A stretch of DNA of 64,000 bases, from the NCBI GenBank assembly GCA_002150815.3, contig NDFF03000370.1, forward strand, positions 806,001 through 870,000, read 5' to 3'. The DNA comes from Grammothele lineata. Lineage: Eukaryota; Basidiomycota; Agaricomycetes; Polyporales; Polyporaceae. The translations under genes and the position numbers were made by a program. Of the stretch, positions 34,257-44,657 are shown one piece after another. The notes beneath the pieces were generated by a model that was not told the origin of the DNA, searched no databases, and saw only the letters and a program-made list of their open reading frames with translations. Numbering within the stretch: the first letter of the stretch is position 1; every line of letters starts with the position of its first letter.

Positions 34257-37200
34257 TCAAAGCACTACGAGGTCGCCCTGACATGAGTGGCACCAGAAGA
34301 TATGGGACTCGTCCATGAAGACCGGTCGCTTGTGACTGGGGTGGGTATGAGGTGGTGGCGTAGCGGGCTGCGAAGGTGGCTCGATCACAGCAGGCAGACC
34401 TACGGGACGAGGATGGGGTGACGCGCCCTTTGCGCCAACCCGAGGCGCGTGGGCCGACGCGGCAACCTCGCTGTCGATACGCGCCTTAAGCATGCTCAGG
34501 CTGACCTTGCGCTTGTGCTTGGCCTCTGGGGACAGGCCTTCGAAAGCAGACAAAGTCGCTGGAGGCGAGATACCGCCGGGGCGGTGCGTGCCGAACGACG
34601 CGCGGCGTAGGTCGTCTGAGCGGTCGACGACGGGGCGGCGGCGCTGCGGCGGATGTGCGGACGCGCGAGAGGACGGGCGCGAGGACACGCGGGCCGCCGC
34701 AAGCGGGCGGAGCTGCGCGAGCTCATCCTCGAGCGCGCCGACTTGGCGTTGGAGCGCGTGCGCACGCGCGTCGGCCGCGAAGACGGAGGTCTCGAGCTCG
34801 CGGACGCGCTGGTGCGCGGCGGAGAGCTCCAATGTGTGCTGCGCACTCAGCATCTCTTCGTCGAGCGATTGCGACTGTGGCACTGCGCCGCTTCCTGGAG
34901 CTGTTTCCGCCGTGGCAGGCGCGGAAGCGGCGGTCTCGCGGAGGCGTTCGAGTTCTTCGTCTTTCTGCGCGACTTCAGATCGGAGCGCCTCGGCCTCGGC
35001 CTGCGCACGGTCGAGGAACTCCTGCGCCTCGGTTTGTGCCTCGGTACGTTCAGCAAGCTCCGCACGGAGGGAAGAGAGCTGCGCAGTATGTGTTTGTCCC
35101 GCATCCGTGAGGCGGCGGATCTCGTCCACGTTGGAGTTGGCGACGAGCCGCAGCTTCGCTCGCTCGTCCTCGAGCTCCGAAACCACCTTTTTCGCCGCAG
35201 CGAGCTCGGCCTGCAGCTCTGAGTAGGCCTGTTGAAGCTCGGTGGAATCTTTCTGAAGCGCAGCTCGCTCGCCATCCAGCGTCGTCTGCAACGAGGCTCG
35301 TTCCCGTTCGACAGCGGCTTTCTCGTCCTTGAGCTCCTCGACGCTGTTTTCCAGCTGGGCGATGATGGCATCGCGCGCACGAAGAGTATTATCCATGCTG
35401 TCAATCTTATCGCTTAGCATGAGCTTCTCGTCTGTGAGCTGGACGATCTTGGGGCGCATCTCGTCGAGCGAGCGCATGAGTCCGATGCCTTCCGCCTGGA
35501 GCTCCTTCTGTGTCTTCTCCGCGTCTTCCGCGCGGGCATGCGCGGCCTTAAGCTCCGCTTGCACCTGTTTCAACTGGCGTGCGTTCGCGGTGAGGTCTGC
35601 GGCGAGCGCAGCGAGCTGCTGCTGGAGTTCGGTGACGAGGCCCAGCTTGCCCGCAATCTCCGCCTGGAGCGCAGTACGCTCGCCTAGAAGCCCGTCCCGC
35701 TCAGCGATCACGGAAGACAACTGGGCTTGTGCAGCGGCATGCTGATTCTCAACCTCGGCGTGGCGCGCCTGCCAGTCCGCCTCCGCCGAAGTCTTCTGGC
35801 TCAGCTCAGCCGCGAGGTTATCCCGTTCGGCTTGGAGTGTGTCATGAGCCTGCGCAGCTGTGTCAGGTTCCAGGATATGGTGGCGATCCTGACTCAACCT
35901 ACCTGACGAATCTTGGAAAGCTGGAACTCCAATTCGTCCGCGCGGTCTTGGGTATTCTTGAGAGTCTCCTCTAGACGTTCCGCGCGATCATCGCTTTCAA
36001 TCTGCTCTTCGAGCTCCCGAGCTCTTCGGATGTGATCCTCTGACTGGGACTGCAGCTCTTGGACCCTAGCATTTAGCAGTTGAATCTCGCGTTCCTATTT
36101 CAGAGTCCTCTTCGTCAGTGGTTCACGAGGTGAAATGAATATATCTGTTACGTGCCTGGTCGCGGGACTTGTCTGTGAGCGTTCTCTCTGTCTCTGTGAG
36201 AGCAGCGATGTTTGTAGCTGATGCCTCGGCTTCCGACTCCAGCTGAGTGACCCGAACTTGGAGCTTCGCACTCCTTGAGAGCTCATCCCGAAGCCGCTTT
36301 TCCGCTTCTTTCAGAGCTATGCAACGTTCGAGTTGAGACTCTCACTGTCCGAGACCCATACGGTCGACTCACAGTGCTCCGTATTTTCGAGCCTGTCAAC
36401 GGCCGACGATAGTGACGTCTTCTCTGAGACGAGGAGTGCGATGGTCTGTTGTTGCTGCTCTACTTGCTCGGAATATTCATGGATGGACTGGTCTAGGCCA
36501 TGCACTCGCTCCTGCAGGTTCGTAGAGTTTTGCCGTTCAGACTGCAACGCCTGCTCGGTTGCTGCAAGACAGCCCGTCAGATCACGACCTAACCGCATGC
36601 GCTCCATCGCACATACACTTCAAGTTAGCATGGAGTTGGGCCAGATTCTCGCCAAGGGAGGTCCGCTCATCCTCCAGAGAGCTGATAATCTGCGCATCCT
36701 GATGCACCTGCTGCGAAAGCTGGTCCACATGCGCACGTAGCTCGCGCGCGGCTCCTTCGAGTTGTTGGCTCTTTGCATGCTCTACTTGTAAAGATTGTTG
36801 TGCGTGCTGGAGCTGCCCTTGAACTTGACTGAATGATGTCTGTGCTTGCTGAAGCGACTGCTGGAGTTCGCGGACTTCTGTACTGCTTTGTCACGACGCA
36901 AGTCACGGAGCAAGGAATGAGCAATCACGTACTCTGTTCTGCTTGCGAAAGCTGCTCTGGCAATGACCTGAGAGAAATATTCTCCTTCTGCAGTGCTTCC
37001 AGTTCCCGCTTTTGGTCCTGTACGGTGTGACGCAAATCCTCTAGCTCTTTGGACGCAACCGACGGCGGTGGCGAGAGGACTTGTGGTGTAGGTTGCGGTG
37101 CACGGCGAGGAGTCGGAGCGGCTACCGGCGCAGGAGGAGGTTCGGAGTCTACGCGGGTAAGCCCAGAGAGCCATGACGAGTCCGTGCCGTTGGTTGCAGG

Positions 37201-37601
37201 CCCTCCCGCGAACCTAGTCACGGCACGAGTCGCCAGATGAATTTCGCAGTGTCTGGCACCAGTATTGCAAGCCTTCTGTGTACTCACAAGTCTGCCACAT
37301 TGCTCTCCTGCTTCTCCGAGAGATGGGGTACGAGTGCGGGCGCGGGCGGCGACGCTGCCTCGACGGGTGCGGGGGAGGCCGATGCAGGGCTCGCGGATGC
37401 TAGGCGTGGTGCAGGAGACGCAACGCGTGACGTGGGCGTTGGCCCTCCTCCCTCTGCGGCTTTCTGAGCTTGCCTCTTCTTGAGCTATGAAATAGCGGGG
37501 CAGTGAGTACTTGAATGCGTATGAAGGGCATACGCATGCCGCTGGAGACAAACCAAGGCTCTCGCGCGTGCTGCCTTGGCCGCGCGCTCCTCTTCAGACA
37601 T
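34257..37601 (-). CDS. GM130-like golgin (GOLGA2 family), long coiled coil
   Basis: Eight exons on the minus strand: 37554-37601, 37288-37484, 36933-37213, 36617-36877, 36373-36561, 36156-36316, 35903-36094 and 34257-35849. They encode 973 aa. The start MSEEERAAKAARARALLKKR resembles the basic N-terminus of animal GM130, which binds p115 and importin. A Pro/Ala-rich linker follows, then coiled coil from about residue 150 to 850. The segment QQQQTIALLVSEKTSL matches the conserved TIxxLVSEKxxL core of the GOLGA2 family. The tail ends HIFWCHSCQGDLVVL; a C-terminal hydrophobic end is what GM130 uses to bind the PDZ-like GRASP domain. Expected role: cis-Golgi tether working with a GRASP protein and Uso1/p115. 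The intron 36095-36155 begins with GC instead of GT. Generic coiled-coil similarity makes orthology less than certain. Confidence 0.78.
36095..36155 (-). other. GC-AG intron in the golgin gene
   Basis: Reading on the minus strand, exon ...CAG is followed by GCACGT and the intron ends in ATAG before GAACGC. Only this junction (phase 0) keeps the frame: a GT donor 4 nt further in (GTAACA) would lead into a stop codon. GC-AG introns are a known minor class spliced by the major spliceosome. Confidence 0.65.
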
Positions 37602-38221
37602 GGCGTGTGATGTGAGAGCCACGAAAGAAAGAAGGTAGACCCAGGGGGTGAGTGTAAGCTGGCAGTGTACGTGCCGGAAGGTACAACGGTGGCGACCACT
37701 GAGTACTACCGCGCGCTCTGGGCGGCTCCGGCGTGAATAAGCGCTTAGCGAACAGGTCTACGCGAGGCGCCCCCGAGACACAGACACCACCCAGGCAAGA
37801 AGCTAGTGCTCTTCTACAGCTGCCCTTTCAGCATGGCACGCAAAACGCAATTGTTGGCATAGGATCTGTATTGCCGCGGATGGATCCAGTATGGACGCGA
37901 GAAGAGAGAGGAGAAGGCAGAGCCGAGAAAATAGCAACAGGCCTGGAACATGAAGGATTCGGGACGCTAAGGCGGAATACGGGGAATGTATATGTCACAA
38001 GATGCATACCGCCCAGGTGCAGCGGATAAAAAGTGTACGATGCGGTTACGCGTAAAGACAGACTCGGCGGCGCTCATCTGGCGCAAGTAGGATGGGAGAG
38101 AAGGGCTACCATATGGGATGAAACAAACATCGACATAGAAAGTCGTAAAACCCACTGCGAAATACATCTGGGATCGGGAAGGGTATGATGGGCCACCTTC
38201 AAGCTTCCCATGTTACACTCC
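37602..38221. other. intergenic region
   Basis: Promoter of the golgin gene and 3' region of the G-beta gene, both on the minus strand. No additional gene seen. Confidence 0.45.
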
Positions 38222-39500
38222 TTAAGCCCACACCTTTCGGAACAATATCAATAATCTAGAGCAGAGAAAGACGGGGTGGATTTGACGTACCCTGAGCGTG
38301 CTGTCCCAACTGCCCGTGCAAAGTGCCATACCGTCGGAGCTGACGCCGAGGCAGCTGACGCGGTTCTCGTGGCCAGTAAGCACACCAACGCGCTCACCCT
38401 TAAGAGTGTCCCAGACATTGCACGTCCAGTCGTCGTAGCCGCCGAAGAGGATGCGGCCGGAGATGGAGAAGGCGACGGATGTGATACCGCAAAGAATGTT
38501 GTCGTGCGTGAACGCGTTGAGCTCACGGTCAGCACGGATATCGAAAAGACGGCACGACGCGTCATCGGAGCCGGTGGCGAAAGCGTCGCCGTTGGGGAAG
38601 AAACTTCGGACAACAGTCAATGCGGGTCGGAAGTCTTCGGAAACTTTATACTGACCTGACAGCGTTGATGTCGGACTCGTGGCCGGTGAAGGTCTGGGTA
38701 GCCTTCCCGCTGCGGATATCCCACAACTTCGCAGTCGCGTCGCAGGCACCGGACACAAAAACATTCTGGTTCGGACCGAGGGACAAACTGACAGATAGTA
38801 GTATGTCAGTTCTCCGGACGTCCGTCATACCGAGGAGATCAGGCCTTACCTCATCACATCACCAGTGTGATCGTTGAACTCGACTACCCGAACGCCGGCC
38901 TCGATATCCCACAACATGCAGGTCATGTCGCCAGAACTGGTGACAATTTGGCGATCGTTGAGGAAGCGGCAGCAGCTCAGGTACCCAGAATGGGCGCTAA
39001 GCTCCCGGGCACCCTTGACGTTGTTGCCCTCTTTCGAGTGCAAGTTGTAAATTGAGCAGATGTTATCGAGACCACCGCAAGCGACAAAGTTTCCGGATGG
39101 GGAGTACGCGCACGTCATGACCCAACTAGAACGGAGGGGGATAGCGTGCACCTTGTTGGTAGTGTACGCGTCCCAGACGATGAGCTTTCCGTCCTGAGAG
39201 GCGGAAACGAGATGCCTGCGGTCGGTAGCCCAGTGCATGGCATAGATCTTGGCGAGGTGACCGCGCAGGGCACGGCGAGGGCGCATGACGACACGGGGAA
39301 GAGCAGGGACCTCGTTGGCCATCGCACGCACTGCACGTACTGAAGTCAAAAGAAAGGTGCATGGCGAGACAAGAAGATTGCTCACAAGAAGTGTCCGCTG
39401 AAGACTCTCTCTTTGCACGGATTTTCTCCCTCAAGCCCTCAGCCTCGCGCCGGGCGGCGGCGATACGCTCCTGGATATCTCCTTGGGGGGACTGCGACAT
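38222..39500 (-). CDS. GPB1: heterotrimeric G-protein beta subunit (7 WD40 repeats)
   Basis: Five exons on the minus strand: 39386-39500, 38850-39330, 38656-38787, 38291-38603 and 38222-38233, encoding 350 aa, the normal length of a G-beta. An N-terminal helix ([17 protein letters not shown]) pairs with G-gamma; seven WD40 blades follow, with [66 protein letters not shown] and the closing [15 protein letters not shown]-beta is released from G-alpha by pheromone or nutrient receptors and signals to MAP kinase or cAMP pathways, controlling mating and development. The last exon is only 12 nt and encodes Val-Trp-Ala and the stop; it completes the final WD dipeptide context. The symbol is used by analogy with other basidiomycetes; the assignment to canonical G-beta, not the RACK1 type, is secure. 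Confidence 0.95.
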
Positions 39501-42376
39501 TGTTTTGCAACTTTGAAGACTGGGAAGACGGAAACGAGCAGTCTTCGCAACGGGCGAGCTGGCAGAGGGGGTGGACGTGAGGAGAGGGCTCGCAAGGGGA
39601 GAAAGAAGGGGCGGACCGTGCGAGTAAATGAAGATGGAGAGAAGGATGGTTCGGAGGGTGAGCTGATGAGACTAGCCGTGGGAAGCCGAGGAAGGCTGGT
39701 GGGGGCTAGAAACCGGACGGCGGGACGAGGAACGGCAGCGGGAGGGCGCGCGACGGCGGCGAAGGGGGGGAAGATGGTGGAGGGAGAGAGAGCGACGCAA
39801 GAGCGACGAGGCTGTTGGCGATGGCGACTGTCAACTGGCAGTGGGAGCGTCCGTTGATGGCCTTGCCCGTCCTCTTCGCCCTCTCGGCCCTCCCCGCATC
39901 GGACCACCGTGCTCCGGTCCCTGGCCGGTCCCTGGCCGCGCCTCCCCCCGCCCACCACCGCTCGGCCGGCCTGTTCCGTCCCTGCCCGGCCCCAGCTTCA
40001 ATCCTTGCTTCAATCCTCTCTTCAATCGCCCTTTCCGCCGGTTGAAGCCGTTGTTGATCCACTAGTACTACATAATCGCCCGATCTACCTTCGATCTAAT
40101 CCCCTCCCTGTACTCAACGCCGGAGCCTATAGTCCTCCCCTCGCATTTCTGGCTCCCTCTTCGTGCCGCAACATTGAATCCGACCTCTCCTCCGCGGCGC
40201 TCCACCCGGCTCCGATGAGCTCGCGCGGTGATTGTTCTTAGTGGCTGCGCCAATGGCCCAAGAACATCCGAAACATTGGATCAGAACACATTGGCCTCGA
40301 GTCGCGTCAAGCTGCCTCGAGTTCTGGCCTTGTCCGCTCTCCGCCGCTGACCCAACGCCCAAAGTCGGAGCGCAGTATCGATACTCCGTGAGTGCGCTTT
40401 CTCCGGCATGCTTTGCCTGACTCACAGTTGGTGGATTCGTCTGTAGTTTTGGCGGTCAATGCCGATGCCTAGGACACTGGCGCGATGGGCTCCCTACCAC
40501 ACCGGGTCGGCTCCCCGATGACTCGCCATGTCTTCACCGGCCCGATGCCTCTCTCCAGTACGCTCTCCGACAGACCCTTCTCGCCGATGTTGAATCCAAT
40601 TCAGCAGCAGCCCGATACGCACGTCGTTCGATCCCGCGGCGATAGCTCCACGTCCCGGTCCCTCGCCTAGTCATGCTCCTGGCACTGCCGCCGGACAGTG
40701 TCGTATTGGGTTGGAAACATCACTGTGCGTCCCATACTTGATAGTTGCACTCACTTTCGATTTCCCTCTGCCTCTCAATGGTGTTATGTGTGCTCGGTAT
40801 CCCTGGGGACGCCGTCTACGCCTAATGTCCGCCGTATCGGAGCGCGTGGTCTCCGGGTGTACAAGTCCTCGTCCCACATCGCACTCATCCGAACCCACTG
40901 CGGAATTGATACTTTTTGACCTTGACTCTCGACGAAGATCTGATCTTTCTGCCGAAAGCGTCTCCTAGTGGCTTCGCTCCCGTGAATGTGCGGAAAACTG
41001 CAGAACAATTCGGTCATCGCACCCCGGATCTGTCGGTGGATTCCTAGTACACGGGCGCGTACACAACCTGAAGTTATCAAGGCCTGGCCCCGAGAGGACA
41101 AATTACGACAAGTTGTAGCAAGCTGGCAACTTGAGGTCTCCGGCAACCGGTGGTATTGGATGACGAGTCCTGTGTCGCAATGATAATTGTAATCGACGTC
41201 AACAGAGCCTTGAGACAACCACGACCTCTCAGCCAACAAGCGATGCCCGACTGTTATTACGCATCGCCGTAGTCTGGGGTTCATCTAAGGCGACCGACGC
41301 TGTGGCAACCACCGGGCGTTACGGCACTCCCGGGAGACTGTGCCCGACGGGACGACTGCGAAGTACGCTCTGTCCCTCCGTTCTTGGACACCTTCCGTAA
41401 TAGGATGGGGCCAGATGATCGATCGGCTTTGCGCGTTCCCGAGAGTGTACCCGAACAATGGCTGTTTTAAGGCTGGACAAGGGCGGCGCCACAGCAAGGC
41501 ATCGGGCCCAGTAAAGATGGCTGACGCGCGTTCTAGCCACAGAACAGTTCTCATCTAAGATGGTGGAAATCCTCAACCGTGCTTGCCTCCTTGCGGTTCT
41601 CTGTCCCGATGGACGTCTCGGTGCGGAATGGGAGCATCGTGCGGGTTATGATATCCAGATACTTCGCTTTTTGGCGGTCCGGTGCCGCTCGCAGGTATGA
41701 CGTTCGACTCAGCCACCAGACCTCAAGAAACGCCTATGCCTCATTTGATGGTCCTCGGTCTGAAATGGTAAGTGGTCAGTCTGTGCAGGTTTGTATCTGT
41801 CTCAGCCTCGCTTACTTGTCGGCATCATACAGGACGGACGTACATGGAACCTATCAGGCCGAGCTTCGTTTTGTCTCTGCGTGGCCCTCACGGATCTTGC
41901 ACCGACATACTAGTTAAGCAACCACTCATCTGACAGCCGTGATCCCCGGCGGTATACATTCAAGACCCCCACGTGTAGATCCAAGGATACTCGCGGGGCG
42001 AAGTCTATGTGTCCAGCTTCGTTGGAAGCTCTTCCAAACTGATGACCGGGTTTCCACACACCTGCGCTCGACACCCGCAACGCCCCTCCGTGACTCACGA
42101 CCCGGAAGATGGCCGTTCGCCGCTGTCTTGGACTCTGCCTGACTCTGGTCGGACTTTCGCCCCCCGTTCGCGCAGCAAGGTGTCTTTGCATTCCTGCAAC
42201 GGGCGCGCTGCACGTTTCCGGATAGGCGGTCAACTGCTTGTTGCGTCGGTCTTGCTTGTGGTCCTGCCCCCATCCCGGTATCGGAGCGTTCTCGGCATTC
42301 CGCCAGCAGCGCATAGCTCTCCAAGTACCGCAGATGCTCGGTCCTAGCGGTCGATGCGCCGCCGCCCGAAGAGGAC
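39501..42376. other. gene-poor intergenic region
   Basis: About 2.9 kb. The left part is the promoter of the G-beta gene. Open frames on both strands (for example near 40240-40660 and 40784-41284) have no family match and no consistent splice structure, so I do not call genes. No repeats or RNA genes recognised. Confidence 0.4.
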
Positions 42377-42383
42377 TATAAGA
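42377..42383 (+). promoter_or_regulatory. TATA-like box of dsRBD gene 1
   Basis: TATAAGA lies 152 bp before the ATG at 42529, with a pyrimidine-rich stretch between them. Confidence 0.4.
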
Positions 42384-42528
42384 TCCAAGGGAGCGTGTAG
42401 TGGGAGGCCTCCATCCCCCTCCACTGCAAGCTTCCTCCACATCCAGATCCTCTGCAGCCTTCTCCCGATCTTCGTACACCATCTCAGCATCCTTATCCCG
42501 ATATCTGCCCACTTTCCCAGCGAAAAAC

Positions 42529-42875
42529 ATGTCCGACCGTAAGACATTTGATCATTTATAGACTTGATAATATTGATTTACGTCCAGTTGTAGACTGGCG
42601 CATGGAGCTCAATAACTACTGCCAACGCAACAACCTCATGGGACATGTGCAGTGGGCCCCCCCAGCACAGACTGGCCCTCGCAACCGTCCAACATGGACA
42701 CAAGCCGTTTACAGTGAGCAGGCACATCTGCGCATTCACCCTTCGTATTTACCAAGGACTTTTTGCAGTTGGAGGGATCGAATACGGTCGCGGGTCTGGC
42801 TTGACTCAGGGCGACGCTAGGGAGCTAGCTGCCGAGCAAGCATTGCGTGCACTCTGGCGCCAGCGCGGCTGCTAG
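42529..42875 (+). CDS. stand-alone dsRNA-binding domain protein 1 (78 aa)
   Basis: Three exons, 42529-42538, 42594-42713 and 42769-42875, encode 78 aa that make up a single dsRBD. Helix 1 carries MELNNYCQRN. The beta-sheet region runs through VQWAPPAQTGPRNRPTWTQA, where TGPRN replaces the usual GPxH loop. The third strand and helix 2 are EYGRGSGLTQGDARELAAEQ then ALRALWRQ. The AA..AL..L core of helix 2 is intact, but the lysines that normally contact the phosphate backbone (KKxxK) are replaced by T-Q-G-D-A-R, so RNA binding may be weak and the domain could instead dimerise. There is no second domain. It is the first of three neighbouring paralogs and shares its second intron position and phase with both. 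Its 120-nt middle exon equals the 24 + 96 nt exons of paralog 3. Confidence 0.8.
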
Positions 42876-44157
42876 TGATAGTTCGTGACGCGCCACTGAC
42901 CGGCCGAGCTAAGACACTAACGTTGCGCCCCTCCCTCCCAGACCACTCTACTCTGGCCTGCGGCATACTGCTATCCTACAATCTACTAGTCGCCTGGCGT
43001 CTTACTTGCTGTATCTATATTACTGTGGCGGACTGGATCTGTTGGGCTTTTCGGACTTTGAGCACACCTTACCCTCCTACTAGTACTTCACGTCGTACTC
43101 CTCACCCCTGACGCTATTCTCGCTGTCTCCGCTATGTAGCCTGCAGATGCTCTCGCGCTATTACCAATGTATCCCTTGCCCTTTGCAAACACTCATGATC
43201 TATGCTGTGCCTTCCTTTCTGAGCGTCTGAGTTGCTCCGTCGAGGAGGAAGCCTAGGGCTGGAGTTTGGCGGAGTCTGTATAGAGATCTCTATGACCCAA
43301 GACATTGCAACGCATTCCGCGCTTCACGCCAACAGCGTCTAATCTCCGAGCAGCTTTTCCACGAACGAAGGAGCGGCGCACATTCCATACACGACCTTCG
43401 ACTTCAGCTGGTTTCTTCCTTGCACATTTACGGCTCCTTCGGTTTCCACGTCCGACATGCGCATCCATCGAGGACGTACATGATGCCGGTGCGGGGATCC
43501 TCTGTGCACCTCGCGAGCTTGCATCTTCCACGCCCGCCGCCTTCTGCCAATGACCTAGGCCCCCGCTGCCGCGGCCTGCCACGAGGGAACAAGGGCAACA
43601 GACGACAAGCAGCGAGATGACGATCGAGCGTCGTCCACCAATGCTGGCAATTGGCGGAGAAGCAGGACTCGTGGCCCTCCCGCGAATCCCTCAGACTCCG
43701 TCAGGTCCGCTTGCATGAAGCTCGGGTGAGTGTCTCCCTGCAGACCGATCCCCCGCCGATGCGTGCCGCCCTCCGCTCGAAACGGCGCACGACATCTTTC
43801 GTGCGTTGGGGACGTGCCCGTCCAGTAGCAGGGTCGTCGCGCCTTACTGGGTAACGCACACTGCCGGAATGCGAAAAAGCCTGCTGTTTCTCAACTACCT
43901 TCCCGCCGTCCCGGTTCCCCTTCCCTCCCGTGCTGGTGGAGTGCATTTGTGCTCGCTGGTGCCGGGTTCCCCTGACTCCTACTCGAACGCAAGAGGTCAT
44001 TGATCGAGGCCTGTGATACGCAAGGCCCGCCCCAGTGTCCGATATGAACTGCTGGAACTTCTCCTTCGCCCTACTGTCCTCAGTCCCTCCTCGTCACTGC
44101 AGTGCCATCCGCTGCCGCTCCCAATGACCGAAGCTCCGAGTTCAACGAGGCGTCGTG
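42876..44157. other. intergenic region between dsRBD genes 1 and 2
   Basis: About 1.3 kb without a supported gene. Short open frames occur on both strands, none with splice support or recognisable dsRBD motifs. Confidence 0.4.
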
Positions 44158-44164
44158 TATATAG
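44158..44164 (+). promoter_or_regulatory. TATA-like box of dsRBD gene 2
   Basis: TATATAG lies 62 bp before the ATG at 44220, leaving room for a 5' leader of about 30 nt. Confidence 0.4.
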
Positions 44165-44219
44165 CACTCGCGATGTCGACCGAAGAAAGGCGTCCAGCCA
44201 ACACAGACCGTAGAGTGGG

Positions 44220-44657
44220 ATGTCTAGCATCAACGGTGAGTCGCGTTCTTTCTTCCTCTGACCAGTCTCCCGAACTCCTTGTCTAAATTGTCCTCTCCAG
44301 AAGGGATCGTTGCTCTCAACAACTGTGAGCTCACCTGCACACATTCCGAGACATTGTTATCCGTCTAACGGATCGCTCCATCGCTCGCTTCCCCCCACAG
44401 ATCTTCAGCAGGTCGGCAAGACTGCCGCTCTGAGCTGGGAGGATAAGCAGTCCGGCCCCCGCCATGCCGCCGAGTGGGAGTCGCTTTGCAAGCGTATGTG
44501 CTCACACGATTTCTGACGCCGTCCTGGTATTTATGAGACTGTCGCAGTCGACGGCGAGATACTCGCGAGCGGGACCGGCTCCCAGAAGAACACCGCTCGG
44601 GATGCTGCTGCCAAGAAAGCCCTGGAGGTCCTGAAGGCTCGTGACGACGGGGCCTGA
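44220..44657 (+). CDS. stand-alone dsRNA-binding domain protein 2 (80 aa)
   Basis: Four exons, 44220-44235, 44301-44324, 44401-44493 and 44548-44657, encode 80 aa; all three introns are in phase 1. The dsRBD is complete: helix 1 IVALNNYLQQVGKTAA, strand region LSWEDKQSGPRHAAEWES with the classic GPxH-type loop (GPRH), then GEILASGTGSQKNTARDAAA and KKALEVL as helix 2. Lys in QKNTAR and the following Arg keep much of the RNA-contacting charge. It is the member closest to a canonical dsRBD and the likeliest to bind dsRNA. No catalytic domain or localisation signal is visible. It is 1.34 kb downstream of paralog 1 and 2.47 kb upstream of paralog 3. Single-dsRBD proteins are known as partners or competitors of Dicer-like enzymes and kinases; the role here is inference. 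Confidence 0.88.

Noticed and set aside
34653..35222. 189- and 244-codon plus-strand frames antisense to the golgin
   Set aside because: They are mirror frames of coiled-coil codons (Arg/Ser/Leu-rich) and carry no motif.
40240..40660. possible two-exon small gene
   Set aside because: One frame gives a protein-like reading with a GTGAGT donor, but another frame looks just as good, the required start exon is missing and one junction would need a 14-nt intron.
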